Shown here one piece after another: positions 1 through 12,085 of a stretch of 64,000 nucleotides of DNA. The position numbers and the translations under genes were made by a program. A model generated the notes under the pieces. It made no database searches. It saw nothing but the letters and a program-made list of their open reading frames with translations, and had not been told where the DNA came from. Positions within the stretch are counted from its first letter, which is position 1. Every line of letters starts with the position of its first letter. Source of the DNA: Labia minor (lineage: Eukaryota > Arthropoda > Insecta > Dermaptera > Spongiphoridae); NCBI GenBank assembly GCA_963082975.1, contig OY720348.1:16550078-16614077 (forward strand). Direction: 5' to 3'.

Positions 1-1046
1 CCAAGAATAAGGTATAAGGTTGAAAATTTCCAAAAAGTTGATCCGTTCCAATGTTATGGGCAAAAAACCGTCCAAAATAAACAACGCTCCATGTGGCGCC
101 TTTGGTGGCTCAGTTAAGAAATTGACACCCAAAATAAAATTATTAATTATAGAAATTTTATAATATATAAATTTTTATTTTAAGTTCTAATTTTCTATAA
201 GATTAAAAGTAAAATTAAATTACATTAAATTTAATATTTTACTCCTATTTGATTAATATTTTCTAAAACAAAGTAAATAATATTTTTTATATTTAAATTT
301 ATATTTTGAAAAATTGTTCACTTGGCAAATTTGAGTAAAAACGAAGATCTAAATGAGAGAACACATCGTTGGCTAAAGAAGGAAGGGAACGATGGTTATC
401 TCGAAAAAAAGTAAAATAAGTCTGTATATTTTTGTTGATGATATTAAATTGTTATTTTCTTTATACACATATTTTATAGAATTATTTATTTCTTGACATA
501 TTTTCTTACTTTGTATTCGTTGTAAATATCACTAAAAGATAGTAGTAAAAATTTATCAGGTAGCTCATTTTATTTAATTTTATTAAATATTTTTTTTAAC
601 TAAGATGTTCTATGATGATATAAATTAAACATTGGTTTATTAAACCATGTTCATTTTTCTGAGGACATCTATACAGAAATTTTCATAAAATAAAAGAACG
701 TGCTCTCATTATTAATATGGTATATAAAAAATTTAAAATTCGAAAATAGAAGATATGCTACTCAAAAGTGATCAACAAAGGAGTTATATACACTGAACCC
801 CGTCGTGGATATGAATATTTTAATATACTGATTGAATTAAAATTAATTAAAACTTTTCACATACAGACGTTCAACAAATTACTACGTATTAAATAATAAT
901 TTCAATTTGCTTCACTTATCTTTTCTTTGTATCTTTGGTTGATTTTTTTTAATTAAAAAGAATTTGAAATAATTTGACTGTTTTAATACGCGTTTATTTA
1001 TTACTATATCTGTGCGAAATCTTCGCATTGGCCAGCTAGTAAAACT
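1..1046. other. AT-rich sequence, no gene seen
   Basis: Very AT-rich sequence with short A and T runs. I find no supported reading frame, no terminal repeats and no tRNA-like box. Confidence 0.6.
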
Positions 1047-1318
1047 CTGACTTTTGCGCATCCTACGCAAGAACAGCACCTATCAAGTCGGGTATATAAA
1101 TTAGATGTCCTATAATCAGTAAAACATGTCAACCTCTACCTTGATTTTCTTGATCGGAGGCGCTACTTTTTATCAAGTAGCTTCCTAATTTTGATCCTGG
1201 AGCCTGAGTTCATTCCGTCCCAGAGAATCCCCAGCTATAGAAATTCCCTTGTCAAGCCCGGAACTTGAACCCGGAGCCACGAGAATGTGGGTTACCACTG
1301 TTAATCACCACGTAGCTT
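1047..1318 (-). mobile_element. tRNA-derived SINE, copy 1
   Basis: Read on the minus strand it starts with a tRNA-like head whose B box is GGGTTCAAGTTCC. A body follows that is shared with the copies at 39429 and 60521 (for example the segments around CAGCCTCC/GGAGGCTG, GATCAAAATT, GCGCCTCCGATCAAG and CGACTTGATA). SINEs of this type are transcribed by RNA polymerase III from the internal A and B boxes and mobilised by a LINE. The three copies are clearly diverged, so this is an older family. No target duplication could be identified with confidence. Confidence 0.75.
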
Positions 1319-2130
1319 CTTATATATATGGGATTTTGATAAATGAATTTCAGAAATTCAACAAGACACAAAACAATACATAAAATATTTCAAAACACAA
1401 AAACAGAATATTACAATTATAATAGCATTATAGTTGTGTAGTCATGTAGACGTGTATCGTATTATTTTTCTAATATTTTTCAGTCATCATGGTGATGTCG
1501 TGAGTTTCCAATCTTATGAATAACACCTTCTTTTAAAACCCTACATATATATGACGTTAATAATGAATAAACCCAAGCACATTCCAAGCAACCTTCCACG
1601 TATCCACCTCCATTAATTTTCTACCTTCTCCCAAATCCCTCATAATTACCATTCGGATTTTTGGTCGAACTTCTAGTTTATGAATTGGTTTCTTTGCAAA
1701 CAAATATGTTACTAGCCTTTCTTCACATATATTATAAAATATGTAAGGTACGTGATTCACCGATTTGCCAGTCAGTACTTTAAAAAAATTATTTTTTACA
1801 AACTGAAACTATTACGAGTCTGTTCACTGATAGTCATCAATCAATTGCTTTGTTCAAAAACTATTATTTTTGATATTAATCAAATTTATATGTTTAATCA
1901 TAAAGTTATATTTTTATTCTATAATTTATAATCTATAAGGAGATTTGTAAATAAAACCACATATTCATATTTTATTGTAAATTTATTCAAAAACACAAAA
2001 AGTACACAACGTTTCAATTGCAAATAGTAAACTATTGGGTTAAGTCAAAACCCAAAAGTTATGTTTTTTTTTGAAGAAATTCCTGTTAATCTTTGTCTAG
2101 TTTGTTTTTTCAAAGAGTTTGACTGTCTTT
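1319..2130. other. AT-rich spacer, no gene seen
   Basis: AT-rich spacer. The only open frame (1557-1760, minus) has no recognisable motif and is treated as chance. Confidence 0.5.
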
Positions 2131-2436
2131 TTACTATCTCGCAAGTAATTGCGAGTTGTCGAGATTTTGATGTTTTTATACGTTTTGAAGGTCCCTAAGT
2201 CATTTTCATTAAGGTTGAGAAAAATGTCTGTGTGTGTGTGTAGACAAGATTACGCGAAAGCGATAAGAGCTAGAATAATGGAATTTGGTACATGGACATC
2301 ATTCAAAATTCGTAATTTTCTATCAACTTTTGGAAAATGTAGCTCATTCGGAAGAGGACCATTACCTGCCACGTTTTCATTTTTTCCCCTCTAAACTGAC
2401 CCTAAAATAAAGATACACGTTTCGATAGAGGTGATC
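2131..2436 (-). mobile_element. Family A HINE-like repeat, partial copy
   Basis: Starts with TTACTATCTCG and continues through the conserved 3' half of family A: TTTGATGTTTTTATACG, a TG microsatellite (2229-2242), TAGACAAGATTACGC, and CATTCGGAAGAGG. It then loses similarity, so the 5' half is missing. The usual terminal hairpin is altered here (CTCGCAAGTAATTGCGAG instead of the ACTATCTC/GAGATAGT pair). Confidence 0.75.
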
Positions 2437-2914
2437 ATTCGTATTTTTTGTGTTTTATGAATAAATTTACAATAAAATATCAATAGGTGGTTTTATTTAC
2501 GAAAATTCCCTTATAAATAAAAACAACCACCAAAGCTTTAACAATTTAATTTTTCAATTATTTTTTTTTTATTTAATAGATTATGAAATTTTTAATTAAA
2601 AAACATGATAATAAATTCAAATAAACGAAATAATATAATTTATCTACTACATATTAAAAGCCTATTAGGAGATAGCAAATTAATGTTAATTTAGTATTTT
2701 TAATTAATTTATTTTTATTTATTTTTATTATATTATTTAATCTCATTTTTTTTCTTTAATCATTTGAGTTGATTATATATATTATATACTTATATAGATC
2801 ATCTCAATAACATTCACGGTAAATTTAAAATTGCAGGTGATGATGAAGAATTCTATTCAAATGGCTTCTTCTTCTTCTTCTTATGACAATAAAATTGAAT
2901 GTAATTTTAAAAAT

Positions 2915-2945
<31 letters not shown>

Positions 2946-3718
2946 TGATAAATCGTTGGATAAGAAATGAATGCGCTCTTGCCTGAAGGAAAAGTAAAGT
3001 GATGATTCCAAAACGAATTCATCTTTGGCCGGCATTTTAGATCACGTTTTTTTCATTTTGTCCAAGAAATAATATCGATAAATTCACATTGCATAAGTAA
3101 TTTCGGTAAAAGATTACCACCGATCAAATGATTGGACTGAGGTTGGATGGGAGGGTGGTGGGGTAAAGAGGAAGGAAAGTGGGGAGGAGTGAGGGAGTGG
3201 GGGAGGGACAAACAGACGGCATCCTCATCCCAACAGAAAATAAATCAAACCAAGAGAAAATTAACTGAAATTGAAAGGTGCCTCTCTCCTGAATACTAAT
3301 TGTTTGAAGCTAATCTTCAGCACTAATTAAAACCCATTTCTTCCGATCGACCTTTGATCAACTGTCACCCCCCCCTCATTCTCCTACACCCCCCATTTTA
3401 TATATATATATATATAGTACATACGCACAACTATAAAAATACATTGACGAAGTTCGAATTAAAAGAGTGGGGGTTTCAATAATGAAAAAAAAAAAAGATA
3501 AAAACGCCTTCCTTTGAAATTTGAAAATGAAAGAGAGGACCGCGGCTGAGGAATATTTAAATTCATTCTTTTCCAATTAATCGTTTAATAGTCGTTGCCA
3601 TCGAAAGAACTTGGACCTGCTTCAATCACCAATAGCAATTAAATTTCGAAGAGAATTTCAAAAGTCATTAAAATATCTTTCAACCATCAATCTCACATTT
3701 GACAACAATCAATTAACT

Positions 3719-3757
<39 letters not shown>

Positions 3758-3837
3758 CATTATGGACTAAAATCATTTTTGAAAATAATTTTGTCCAATC
3801 GAAATTTATTTAATTTATTAATTAAAAAAAATGTATA
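2437..3837. other. AT-rich spacer with simple repeats
   Basis: Holds a long A run (about 2912-2940), a purine-rich G/A block (about 3130-3215), TA runs near 3399-3416 and 3721-3750, and no supported gene. The small frames here are built from the simple repeats. Confidence 0.55.
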
Positions 3838-4340
3838 TAGGAGGGTCAATCAATAATTAAAGAGACAAATAGCGATAGCTAAAAAACGGTTTATTTTTTA
3901 TTTGATTCTTACAAAATTCAGGCTATTTTCCAATACAATCACCCCCTCCCCCCACAGTAATGCACTTGTCCTAAGCACGATAACACCTGCCCTCATGACC
4001 CGTGATAACCTTCAAAAATTGGGTTGGAAGGTCTTACCTCATCCAGCCTACAGTCCCGACCTTGCCCCATATGGTTTTGTTTGGACCACTCAAAGACGCC
4101 CTAGGTGGAAAAAGATTTGTTAACCGAAAGGATGCAGTGCAAAATTGGCTTCGCGGTAAACCGAAAGAATTCTTCGCCAAGGGAATTAGGAAGCTGCAAG
4201 AAAGATGGAACAAGTGGATAAATGTGGGGGGGGGGGATTATGTTACAAAATAACCTGAATTTTGTAAAAATCAAATAAACCGTTTTTGAGCTGTAGCCAT
4301 TTGTCTCATTACTCTCATTACTTATGGAATGATCCTCTTT
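3838..4340 (+). mobile_element. Deleted mariner element A with ~85-bp TIRs
   Basis: Terminal inverted repeats of about 85 bp (3838-3922 and about 4252-4340) share blocks such as AAACGGTTTATT and ACAAAATTCAGG, with TA on each side. Between them, frames at 3990-4123 and 4002-4253 encode the C-terminal part of a mariner transposase: HPAYSPDLAP (the segment holding the last catalytic Asp in the family), then LGGKRF and a C-terminus ending GGDYVTK. A frameshift inside the DLAP...GPLK region and loss of the N-terminal two-thirds make it non-coding. A G run (4225-4234) lies near its end. Confidence 0.85.
4002..4253 (+). pseudogene. Mariner transposase C-terminal fragment
   Basis: In the second frame this reads LKDALGGKRFVNRKDAVQ and then WLRGKPKEFF...RWNKWINVGGGDYVTK, which resembles the end of mariner transposases. 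The catalytic PAYSPDLAP motif lies in the other frame just upstream, so the gene carries a frameshift as well as a 5' deletion. It cannot make an active enzyme. Confidence 0.75.
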
Positions 4341-5116
4341 TATGATTATATATATATATATATAATCTCATAAGTTTTCCCATAACAAGAATAATAATCC
4401 AATATGGCGTCTTTCATCTGCATTGTTATCTCATAAGACAAGATCCGAAATCTTTACTTCTTTTCGGGCTGTAAATAATTGTATTTAATATATCTATCTA
4501 TCTATCTATATATATATATATATATGTTCGTTTAGGCTTCCGTGAAAATTTTTATTATAGAAAGTTATTACAGGGTTACTTTTTTTTATGAGGTTTAAGT
4601 CTCAATATATTGTCACCCATTTTGGCGCTATTTTCAAGAGAATTTTCGGATTCTGAGTCATAGCCTGTGTGGTCAATAATTAATGTTGGTATTTTGGGGT
4701 TGAATGAGTGGGTTATCTTTGACTTCTGAATCCTCTTTATAATGAAATTATTTTGTAATATATCATAAAATACACTCTAATTATATAATAATATATATAA
4801 TAATTTAATTTACAATCATATACGTATATTTTAGATATTATTATTATTATTTTTATTATTTTGACTCATGCATTTTATATATTTATAAATAAATGAATTC
4901 AATTCAATTTGACCAATTATAAGTGTTATTATTATTAATAATCATTCTATTAGACTTATTAGAGGGAATAAATAAAACACAGAAAAATTTATAATAAAAT
5001 AATTTCCTTGAACATTTCATAAAAGGTGATGTAATTAATTTTAGATAAATGAATTATTAATTAAAAAAAAAATCAAAATTCATTTTCACTGAATTCTTCT
5101 TCTAAAAAATAAAAAT
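4341..5116. other. AT-rich spacer, no gene seen
   Basis: Apart from the microsatellite noted separately this is anonymous AT-rich DNA. I found no reading frame or element ends. Confidence 0.5.
4490..4526. repeat. TATC / TA microsatellite
   Basis: Four TATC units followed directly by a pure TA run. Confidence 0.9.
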
Positions 5117-5693
5117 TTGGAGTGTCTCCACTAGAATTTGAATTGGATTAAATAACATAGATTATATTTAAATTAAATTTAATTAATTATAAATTATAAA
5201 TTAAAATTAATAAATAATATTTATTAAACCAGCGTGTGTTTGGCCATTTGTTGATTGCACCATGTCACGTGCTGGCGCGTGATTTGCAGTGTTAAAAAAT
5301 TAATTCCGTTACATTCAGTGATACCTTCAACCTCAAATTCTATATATAGCAGTTTTATACAATTTTTAATAATGTAAAAAACTATCAAACATATATTTTT
5401 ATTTTTAGGGTCAGTTTAGAGGAAAAAAAATGAAAACGTGGTAGGTAATGGTCCTCTTCCGAATGAGCTACATTTTTCAAAAGTTGATAGAAAACTACGA
5501 ATTTTGAATAATGTCCGTGTACCAAATTTCATTATTCTTGTTCAAACCGTTTTTGCTTAATCTTGTCTACATACATACACACACACACACAACCTTAATG
5601 AAAATGATTCAGGAACCTTCAAAACGTATAAAAACATCAAAATATCAACATCGAAAATTTTCATGATCGCAATACTATCTCTGGCGTGATAGT
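5117..5693 (+). mobile_element. Family A HINE-like repeat, near full length
   Basis: Begins with TTTGGAGTGTCTCCACT (consensus TCTGGAGTG...) and proceeds through CACGTGCTGGCGCGTGAT, TTAATTCCG, GAAAACTACGAATTTTGAAT and an AC run (5576-5590). It ends in the terminal hairpin ACTATCTCtggcGTGATAGT, with one mismatch in the stem. All landmarks are collinear with the other family A copies. Confidence 0.85.
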
Positions 5694-6344
5694 AAAAAGT
5701 GATAGGGGGAATGAAGATGGGGGCAAAAAAAAATTTAAAATTTAAAATCATTTGAAAAATACTATTGCAAGAATATATCAAAGTGGTTTTAATCAAATTA
5801 GTTTTTCAAAATAAATTTTAACAATTTGTTGAACTTGTAAGTTTATGTTAAGTAGTTTTTCGTATTTAGCATTTGGAGATGTTGATGATGATAAAAATCT
5901 TTTTTTTTTTTCTAAAATTTTATGTTTTTTTTTATTTTATTTTACTACTACTACTACTATTATTATTTTTTTTTTTTTTGGTTCAAGAAAATTTTAAACT
6001 GTAAAGTGCAAGCCCCTCAGGCATCTGGACCATCTGATGAGGGGATCTCTAAACGGTAACCAATCTATTTTGTTATTTTTTTTTTAAATCTATTTTATAC
6101 AAGTTATTTATTTATAAAATATTTCTTTTATTTAAAAAAAAAAAAAAAAAAAAATTAAATTAAATAAAGTTCATAAATAATTATTTAATCCATTACATTT
6201 ATTTTTAAATTTTATAAAATATAGTAAATGTTATACTTGTGAATTAATATAATAGTAATAATATAAAAATTATACTAATAATAGTAATTAATTATATTAT
6301 GAAATAGGTAGGAAACTATTCAAATTAAGGTCATACTGTTAAAA
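5694..6344. other. AT-rich spacer with A/T runs
   Basis: Contains T runs, an ACT trinucleotide stretch (about 5944-5960) and an A run near 6132-6154. No gene or element ends seen. Confidence 0.5.
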
Positions 6345-6665
6345 CAGCGGTCGGGGAACTTTTGTAATCATTACCCCCAAAATATTTTTGTGTAAGTTGA
6401 TATTACCCCAAGTTGAAGAAAAAAAAAATCAAAAAAAGAAACCGACTCTTTTTAACATCTTTTCTCTTATAGCCCCCCATGATAATTTTGAAAAGTAAAC
6501 AATAACTAAAAAATATAATAAGAAAATTAGAAAAGAAAACTAACAGGTTTATAAAATAGCAAATTAAAAATATATACTTTTTACTAAAAAAAAGTTTCAT
6601 TTTTACCCCCAAAAATTTCATTTTTACCCCATTTGGGATAATTTACCGCGGTTCCCCGACCGCTT
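6345..6665. mobile_element. hAT-type MITE with 8-bp duplication
   Basis: Terminal inverted repeats CAGCGGTCGGGGAAC and GTTCCCCGACCGCT bound 321 bp. Flanks are TGTTAAAA (6337-6344) and TGTTAAAG (6666-6673), an 8-bp target duplication with one change, as expected for hAT elements. The interior has repeated TACCCC motifs in both orientations and no transposase frame. Confidence 0.85.
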
Positions 6666-6707
6666 TGTTAAAGAAATAAATAAAATTACTTTTGATTTAT
6701 TTATTTA

Positions 6708-6975
6708 TCTATATATAAAAAAAGGGTTTAGTCTGCACATTGGTCAGAATTTAAAATTTTTTGCATATCTTCACCTTTCATGATCTCTAGAATCCAAAAG
6801 TGACTTTAGAATTTTTCATGCCTGTCTGTCTGTCTGTCTGTCCGAAACTTCTCATGTTATACACTCAAAATTGGCTCAACCGATTTCGTTGAAATTACAT
6901 CATAATGTTCTTGCATATCTTTATTTGTTGATAATTTTATTAACCGCAGAAATTAATTTTTTAAAATTTGATATG
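6708..6975 (+). mobile_element. Family C Helitron-like repeat, 5' part
   Basis: Begins TCTATATATAAAAAAAGG after an A, the usual Helitron 5' context. It shares GTCTGCACATTG, CAGAATTTAAAA, GACTTTAGAATTTTT, a GTCT/GTCC run (6824-6842) and AACCGATTTCGTTGAAATTAC with the copies at 55755 and 56515. The 3' hairpin and CTAG end are absent, so this copy is truncated; its right edge is approximate. Confidence 0.7.
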
Positions 6976-7479
6976 TAGACGTTCTTTGTATTGTATTCTT
7001 TGCGCACTGATGAAACACAACATGTACATATAATCTTAAAAATTAAATTTCATTATTTATTTATTTATTATAAGAAATTGAAAGAAATAGACAATTCTAT
7101 TAAATGTCCTTTCGTGGAACATGGAAGTCTAAAAAAAAATCAAGCACACAAGTGTAGATGAAAAAAAAAGAGAGGATGAATTTGAATTTGTGGAGGGGAA
7201 ATGGATGTTGTTTTTCTAACTTGTTGTATTTTGGAAGTTGAACATTTTTAGTGGACAATCGCTTGTGGGAGCTGAATAAACGACAAAACCAAGGACAAGG
7301 CAGACCAGTCATGCCTTTTCTCCCCTCCAAAAAAATAAAATAAAAAAACAAAAAGAAAAGAAAAGAAAAAATAAAAATTTAAAAAAAAAATTCTGGGTGT
7401 GCCAGGCAATCGAATCGACTAACACAATTTGTCGCGATGACAACATTTTCTAAACTGATCGACGGATATAATTGAGCTA

Positions 7480-7513
<34 letters not shown>

Positions 7514-7549
7514 TATTCAAACCAAAAGTTTACATGGTTTAATAGACGA
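6976..7549. other. AT-rich spacer with poly(T)
   Basis: Contains a pure T run (about 7482-7511) and A-rich stretches. The minus-strand frame 7100-7351 shows no domain and is probably chance. Confidence 0.45.
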
Positions 7550-7990
7550 AATGCCGTATGATGAATCCCGGGCGGTATTTATATTTTTTTGTACTTGTGG
7601 GTAAAAAAAAAAATAATCTTAATTGTCGCCGCAGTTTGGACCTTCGTTCCGGTGGTCGTCAATTGGCCAAGTCATGCCGTGTAGTAGTAGTAGCAGTGGA
7701 GGATTACTACACCCGGTGTGTTTGTTATAACCTCCTAATCTCCCCCTTTTTATCCCCCCCTCGCTTTCTCGCTTATTGATGAATTTAATTCCCTATCACC
7801 TTCCGAAATCTTTCTTTCGTCGGGTTGTTGGACAATCCAAGGGGGGCTGTTAATTAACACCTTGGAGCCAATCGGTAAAAGGGCTTGGTCAAGGATTGGT
7901 AGGGCCAACCATCGGTTGTTGTTTCGTGCACGAAACCAGCAGCAATTAAAGAGGCGGGCCATTTAAGGTGGAGCCGAGTGCAGGCCAAAC
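7550..7990. other. Non-repetitive island of higher GC
   Basis: Compared with its surroundings this block is richer in GC and lacks any repeat family seen elsewhere in the window. It includes CCCGGGCGG, TTGGCCAAG, an AGT run and CAACCATCGGTTGTTG. No open frame looks like protein. It may be conserved regulatory DNA or an unrecognised transcript, but nothing here proves either. Confidence 0.25.
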
Positions 7991-8236
7991 CCACCACGAA
8001 TCCGACTTTGTTTTTTTTTTTCTTTTTTGTATTATTATATTATATATATATATATTATTTATTTCACGATTAATTAAAAGCAATCTGAAAAGAAAAAAAA
8101 AGACTAAGCCAGGAATTAGAATAATCAATTATTTTATAATAACACAGCACGATTTCTATTCCGTTTAAGATTTATTAGCTTCGAATCAAATTAAAATTCT
8201 AACAGTGTCAAAATTTCGATGATGGAAAAATTTTCA

Positions 8237-8271
<35 letters not shown>

Positions 8272-8710
8272 TATTAATAGAGAAGAGCTAAAGATAGAAA
8301 GAGATATTGAATAAAACAAGAGAAAGAATATAGAAACTCGGTGAGACAAACACTCATCAAAGGGGATGATATTAATAAAAACATTTTGAAAAATAAAATT
8401 AATAAAATTGTTTTTTTTTTTATTATATCTTGTTTTTATAGTATTTATTTTGTGCTTCATAAAAAAATTAATTAATTAATTTAATTAATTTTTGGATTTT
8501 TATTATAAATATAAACAAATTCAAGAATAAATTATATTTTATACATTCATACAATAATTTGTTTTTTTTTTTAGGTTTATATATATTTATTTATATAAGA
8601 CATCAATATATTACAAAATTCCTAATAAAAAAAAAACATGTTTGTTAAAAGAAGAAAATTTCTTTCTAATATATATATTGTTTATAATAATTAATATATT
8701 TTTCTTGTTC

Positions 8711-8752
<42 letters not shown>
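7991..8752. other. Simple-repeat-rich AT DNA
   Basis: Contains TA runs, an ATT microsatellite (about 8239-8272), T runs, and a long TA run at 8713-8754. The frames in this stretch are translations of these repeats. Confidence 0.6.

Positions 8753-8754
<2 letters not shown>
8713..8754. repeat. TA microsatellite
   Basis: An uninterrupted TA run of about 42 bases at the edge of a family D repeat. Confidence 0.95.
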
Positions 8755-8758
<4 letters not shown>

Positions 8759-10281
8759 CTGGTACACCGAGCCGCCCAACGGTCATTAAAAAACATTATT
8801 CCTTATTATCGGGTTTGGCTGATAATATTAATACCTCGTTCACCGGACTGCCGCTCGATACTTTAAAAAAAAATTATTCCATATGAAGTATGAATATTAA
8901 GATTAAAATTATTTAATTTCAAATAATTTAAAAGAACATAAATTTAAAAAAAATATAGTCATAAAACATACAGCCCTTAAACGTAAGTATTAATGCTTCA
9001 AAAGAAAGTAAAGTATGTCCTGTGGATATAACATAATATATATTTCGTAATTAAATTACAAATTATTATTAATTTTTAATATTTTTAATTTTATTTTATT
9101 TATAATATTTTGCATTTGAACTGTCCGTCATTTTTTTATAATTAAAATTCCTATTTTAAATTGAGAAAAAACTAGCAAAGATGATTTTTCCCGAGGCTGA
9201 AACCAATACAGATAGATTTTTCTTTATAAATTTCAAAAAGATCCTTCGAGCTGTTTAATATCTCAAAAATACAAATATATATATATATATATATAGAGGA
9301 GGTGGTTGTAATATGGAACCCCATTTTATTTTTCGTGAGTTGTGTTCTCTGGGTACAGTGTAAAATGTTTTTATTCATTATTTTCCTATTGACATCCAGG
9401 TACAATATCACAACTAATATTACTTACACGACGTAGTGGCACTTTTTTTGAAAAAAGTGAAAAAACGGTTCAAGATAAAAGTGTTGCTAATATGGAACCT
9501 ACTGTGTTGGTAAAATAGAACCCTAGTAAAAATCAGTCATAGACAGCAATTATTTGAAAAAAACATTTTTTATTCAAAAATTATACATTGACATATATGT
9601 ATGTAAAATTTAACCGTAATAAAATTATAAACAGAAGTAAAAAATGTAATAGTCTTTTTCTGCACCTGCGCATTTTCTGAATGGGCACACATTTGACACA
9701 TTAATACTTTTCTTGGCATCTGAAAAATATGTGGAATAAAATTAAAATAAATAAATAGAGCTAAAAAAAAATAATTAAATGTTTGTCTAAAATACGGAAC
9801 CTTGTCTGTATTAAAGAACCCGGTTCCATATTAGCATCACGGCAAGGGTCCATATTACAGAAATCGCCATTTAAAAAAAATGCACTTGCTATGAACTGAA
9901 TATAAATTTATATCAAATTATTTTCAGCAATATATTTAATAATTCGTTAATAAATTAAGGCACATTCATAAAATTAATAAATTATTAACAATAGTAATAA
10001 TTATAAATAGTTTTACTTACCTTAAAAAAAGTTTTTTAAAATTGAAAACACAAAACATTTAAACTGAATGACAGTTATCAAACAACTAACCGCCATTTCA
10101 ATTTTTATGGTAGATTTTGGTTCTAGAGAATCAATTCTACCTATTGTTAAAAAAGTGCAGCACGTTATAATGAACGAAACAAATGGGTTCCATATTAAAT
10201 ACAGGTTCCATAATACAACCACCTCCTCTATATATATATATATAGAGAGAGAGAATTTTTGCTAGTATAATAAGATAAGAT
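8753..10281 (-). mobile_element. Family D repeat, split by a DNA transposon
   Basis: Read on the minus strand, family D starts at 10281 with CTTATCTTATTATACTAGC (compare 59217) and is interrupted in its TA run by the element at 9296-10228. It resumes at about 9290 with TTTTTGAGATATTAAACAGC, GATCTATCTGTATTGG and TTTTTTCTCAATTTAAAAT. It ends near 8753 with GGTGTACCAGGTACTA. Related copies are at 12086, 30778, 38588 and 59217. No coding capacity or clear superfamily signature is visible. Confidence 0.65.
9296..10228. mobile_element. 933-bp TIR DNA transposon, nested in family D
   Basis: Inverted termini GAGGAGGTGGTTGTAATATGG and CCATAATACAACCACCTCCTC, allowing one or two mismatches, are flanked by TA. 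The motif AATATGGAACC and its complement recur inside at roughly 9309, 9487, 9789, 9824, 9848 and 10186, perhaps as transposase-binding sites. A minus-strand stretch around 9650-9725 reads DAKKSINVSNVCPFRKCAG, possibly a remnant of a coding C-terminus, but I do not recognise it. The TA duplication suggests the Tc1/mariner/pogo group; this assignment is tentative. Confidence 0.75.
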
Positions 10282-10527
10282 ATATATATATAACATATCA
10301 ATTAAATTATTTTTTTATAAGAAATTTTTTCATTATTATTTTCTTTGAGTTTTATTAAATAATCATTAATCAAAAATTGATATTTGCTCAAAATAACTTT
10401 TTTTTTTTATTTTAAAAAATAATATCGGTATATTATGAAAAGACAGAGTATCATCTAAATTATTATATTATGTTTTATATAATTTAGGTATTTGACATAA
10501 TCAAATCTAAAAATATAGAACAAATAA

Positions 10528-11168
10528 GTTGACCTGTGGCCAGGTCCGAACAGACCGACGTTTTGAAGTAAATTAATTTTCAGCTACAGAAACAATTTCA
10601 AATAATTTTAATATATCTATTAATGTAATAAAAAACAGATATGAATATAACATAAATATTTTTAATTTTATTTTATTTATAATATATATATGTAAGACCA
10701 GGCTGTGACGTCATGAATGGCTGGATGACGTCATATAATTTTAAATCAAGAAAAAACTAATAAATATGATTTTCCAGAGGATAAAACCAATACAAAGTGT
10801 ACGGTTCGTGGTGATATATAAAAAAATCTCCTCATGTGAAATTTGGTGTGAAAATAACCCTTCCCTTCCTATCGTCGATCGCTAATACTACCACTTCCGG
10901 TTTCCGGATATACACCAAAAGTTGATCAATTCATCCCACTGATGCATTAAGTAAATATACCAAATTTCATCAAAATCGGTTGAGCCGTTCAGGCTGTACA
11001 CATCTATACGGACGGACGGACAGACGGACAGACGGACGGACAGACATCATGCTAAAAGTACTTTTTTCTGTTTAGAAAATGCATGATTCGTGGAGATATG
11101 TAAAAATCTCCACATGTGAAATTTGGTGTGAAAACAATACCTCCCTTACTATCGTCGGTCGGTAAAAA
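10528..11168 (+). mobile_element. Family B repeat with GGAC microsatellite, copy 1
   Basis: Landmarks in order: TGGCCAGGTCCGAACAGACC, TGACGTCATGAATGGCTGG, ACTACCACTTCCGG, TACCAAATTTCATCAAAATCG, a GGAC/AGAC run (11020-11044), GCATGATTCGTGGAGATATG, and the end CTATCGTCGGTCGGTAAAAA. GACCGAC at the start and GTCGGTC at the end form subterminal inverted repeats. The pattern of a microsatellite core within conserved ends is typical of non-autonomous Helentron (HINE/DINE-like) elements. Other copies lie at 16781 and 23093. Confidence 0.75.
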
Positions 11169-12085
11169 TGAAATTGAAATAAAAATTTTTAAGTTTTTTT
11201 TTTTTTAAATTTAAAAATATTTTTAAAATATTTTAATAGTTATTCTATATATACTTAAGCTATATACTTATATATTTACATTTATATATAAAAACAATTT
11301 TTTTTTATTTTACTATTTACAGTAATTGGATACCCAATAAAGGCAAAAGGTGTTTCTTCATTTTTGCTGGTGGGAATGGATGCTTGCACTCTCGTCGGCT
11401 TCTACGTTTTTTTTTTTTTCTAGTCACTGATTATTTATCGCGTTGTAATTAACCAAATGGCCGACAATATCTAATTAATAATCCTATTAACAATAGATCG
11501 ATAATTTTTCTATCTATTTTTTTTTATCTTATTATACTACCGGCGAACCCGCCATATAAAAGATTGTAGTTTTAATTATTGCCATATTGTCTCCGTGTCA
11601 GATACAGCCCATTTGGATTCGATTAAATTTCATTTGAAAGTAAGATTTAATCAATTGAACAATATTGTTGTATTGTTGTTCTTGAGGTGTTGTTTTTTTT
11701 AGTTTTGAATGTAAAATTCACAAGGATTAATGATCCGTTTAGTGAAGAAGAATAATTAACCAACGATTTTTTTTTCTTCAATTTTTAATGTGGATTTGAA
11801 TTAAGGAGAGAAGGGAAAAAAATGATCGAGAGGATTAATTAAATGGCGCATTAGAGTAATAAATACAATTTGTTGTTGTTCTTTTTGGTGGCTGCTTGAG
11901 GATTGTTCAGGCGTGGAGGAGTGTCGGAACTCATGAAAATTGAACTCCATCAGTGGCGCTTATAATTTGATGTTCAACTTTAATTGACAACGATTGGAAA
12001 ATTTATTTAAATTACAAACAAATTAATGCCACGCATATATATATATATATCTTATGCTACTATACTATATATATATATATATATA
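11169..12085. other. AT-rich spacer, no gene seen
   Basis: Holds short T runs and TA runs (about 12037-12050 and 12065-12085). The stretch at 11524-11550 (TCTTATTATACTACCGG) resembles the left end of family D and the similar start at 13258. No coding region supported. Confidence 0.5.

Noticed and set aside
2149-2394. Frames with the recurrent peptide ILMFLYVLKVP (also at 5557-5796, 19568-19879 and 53234-53443)
   Set aside because: The recurring peptide is a translation of family A DNA, not a protein family; the frames are broken in other copies and have no conserved start.
7968-8168. Small frames on both strands rich in Ile/Tyr and Phe/Lys
   Set aside because: They translate TA and T runs.
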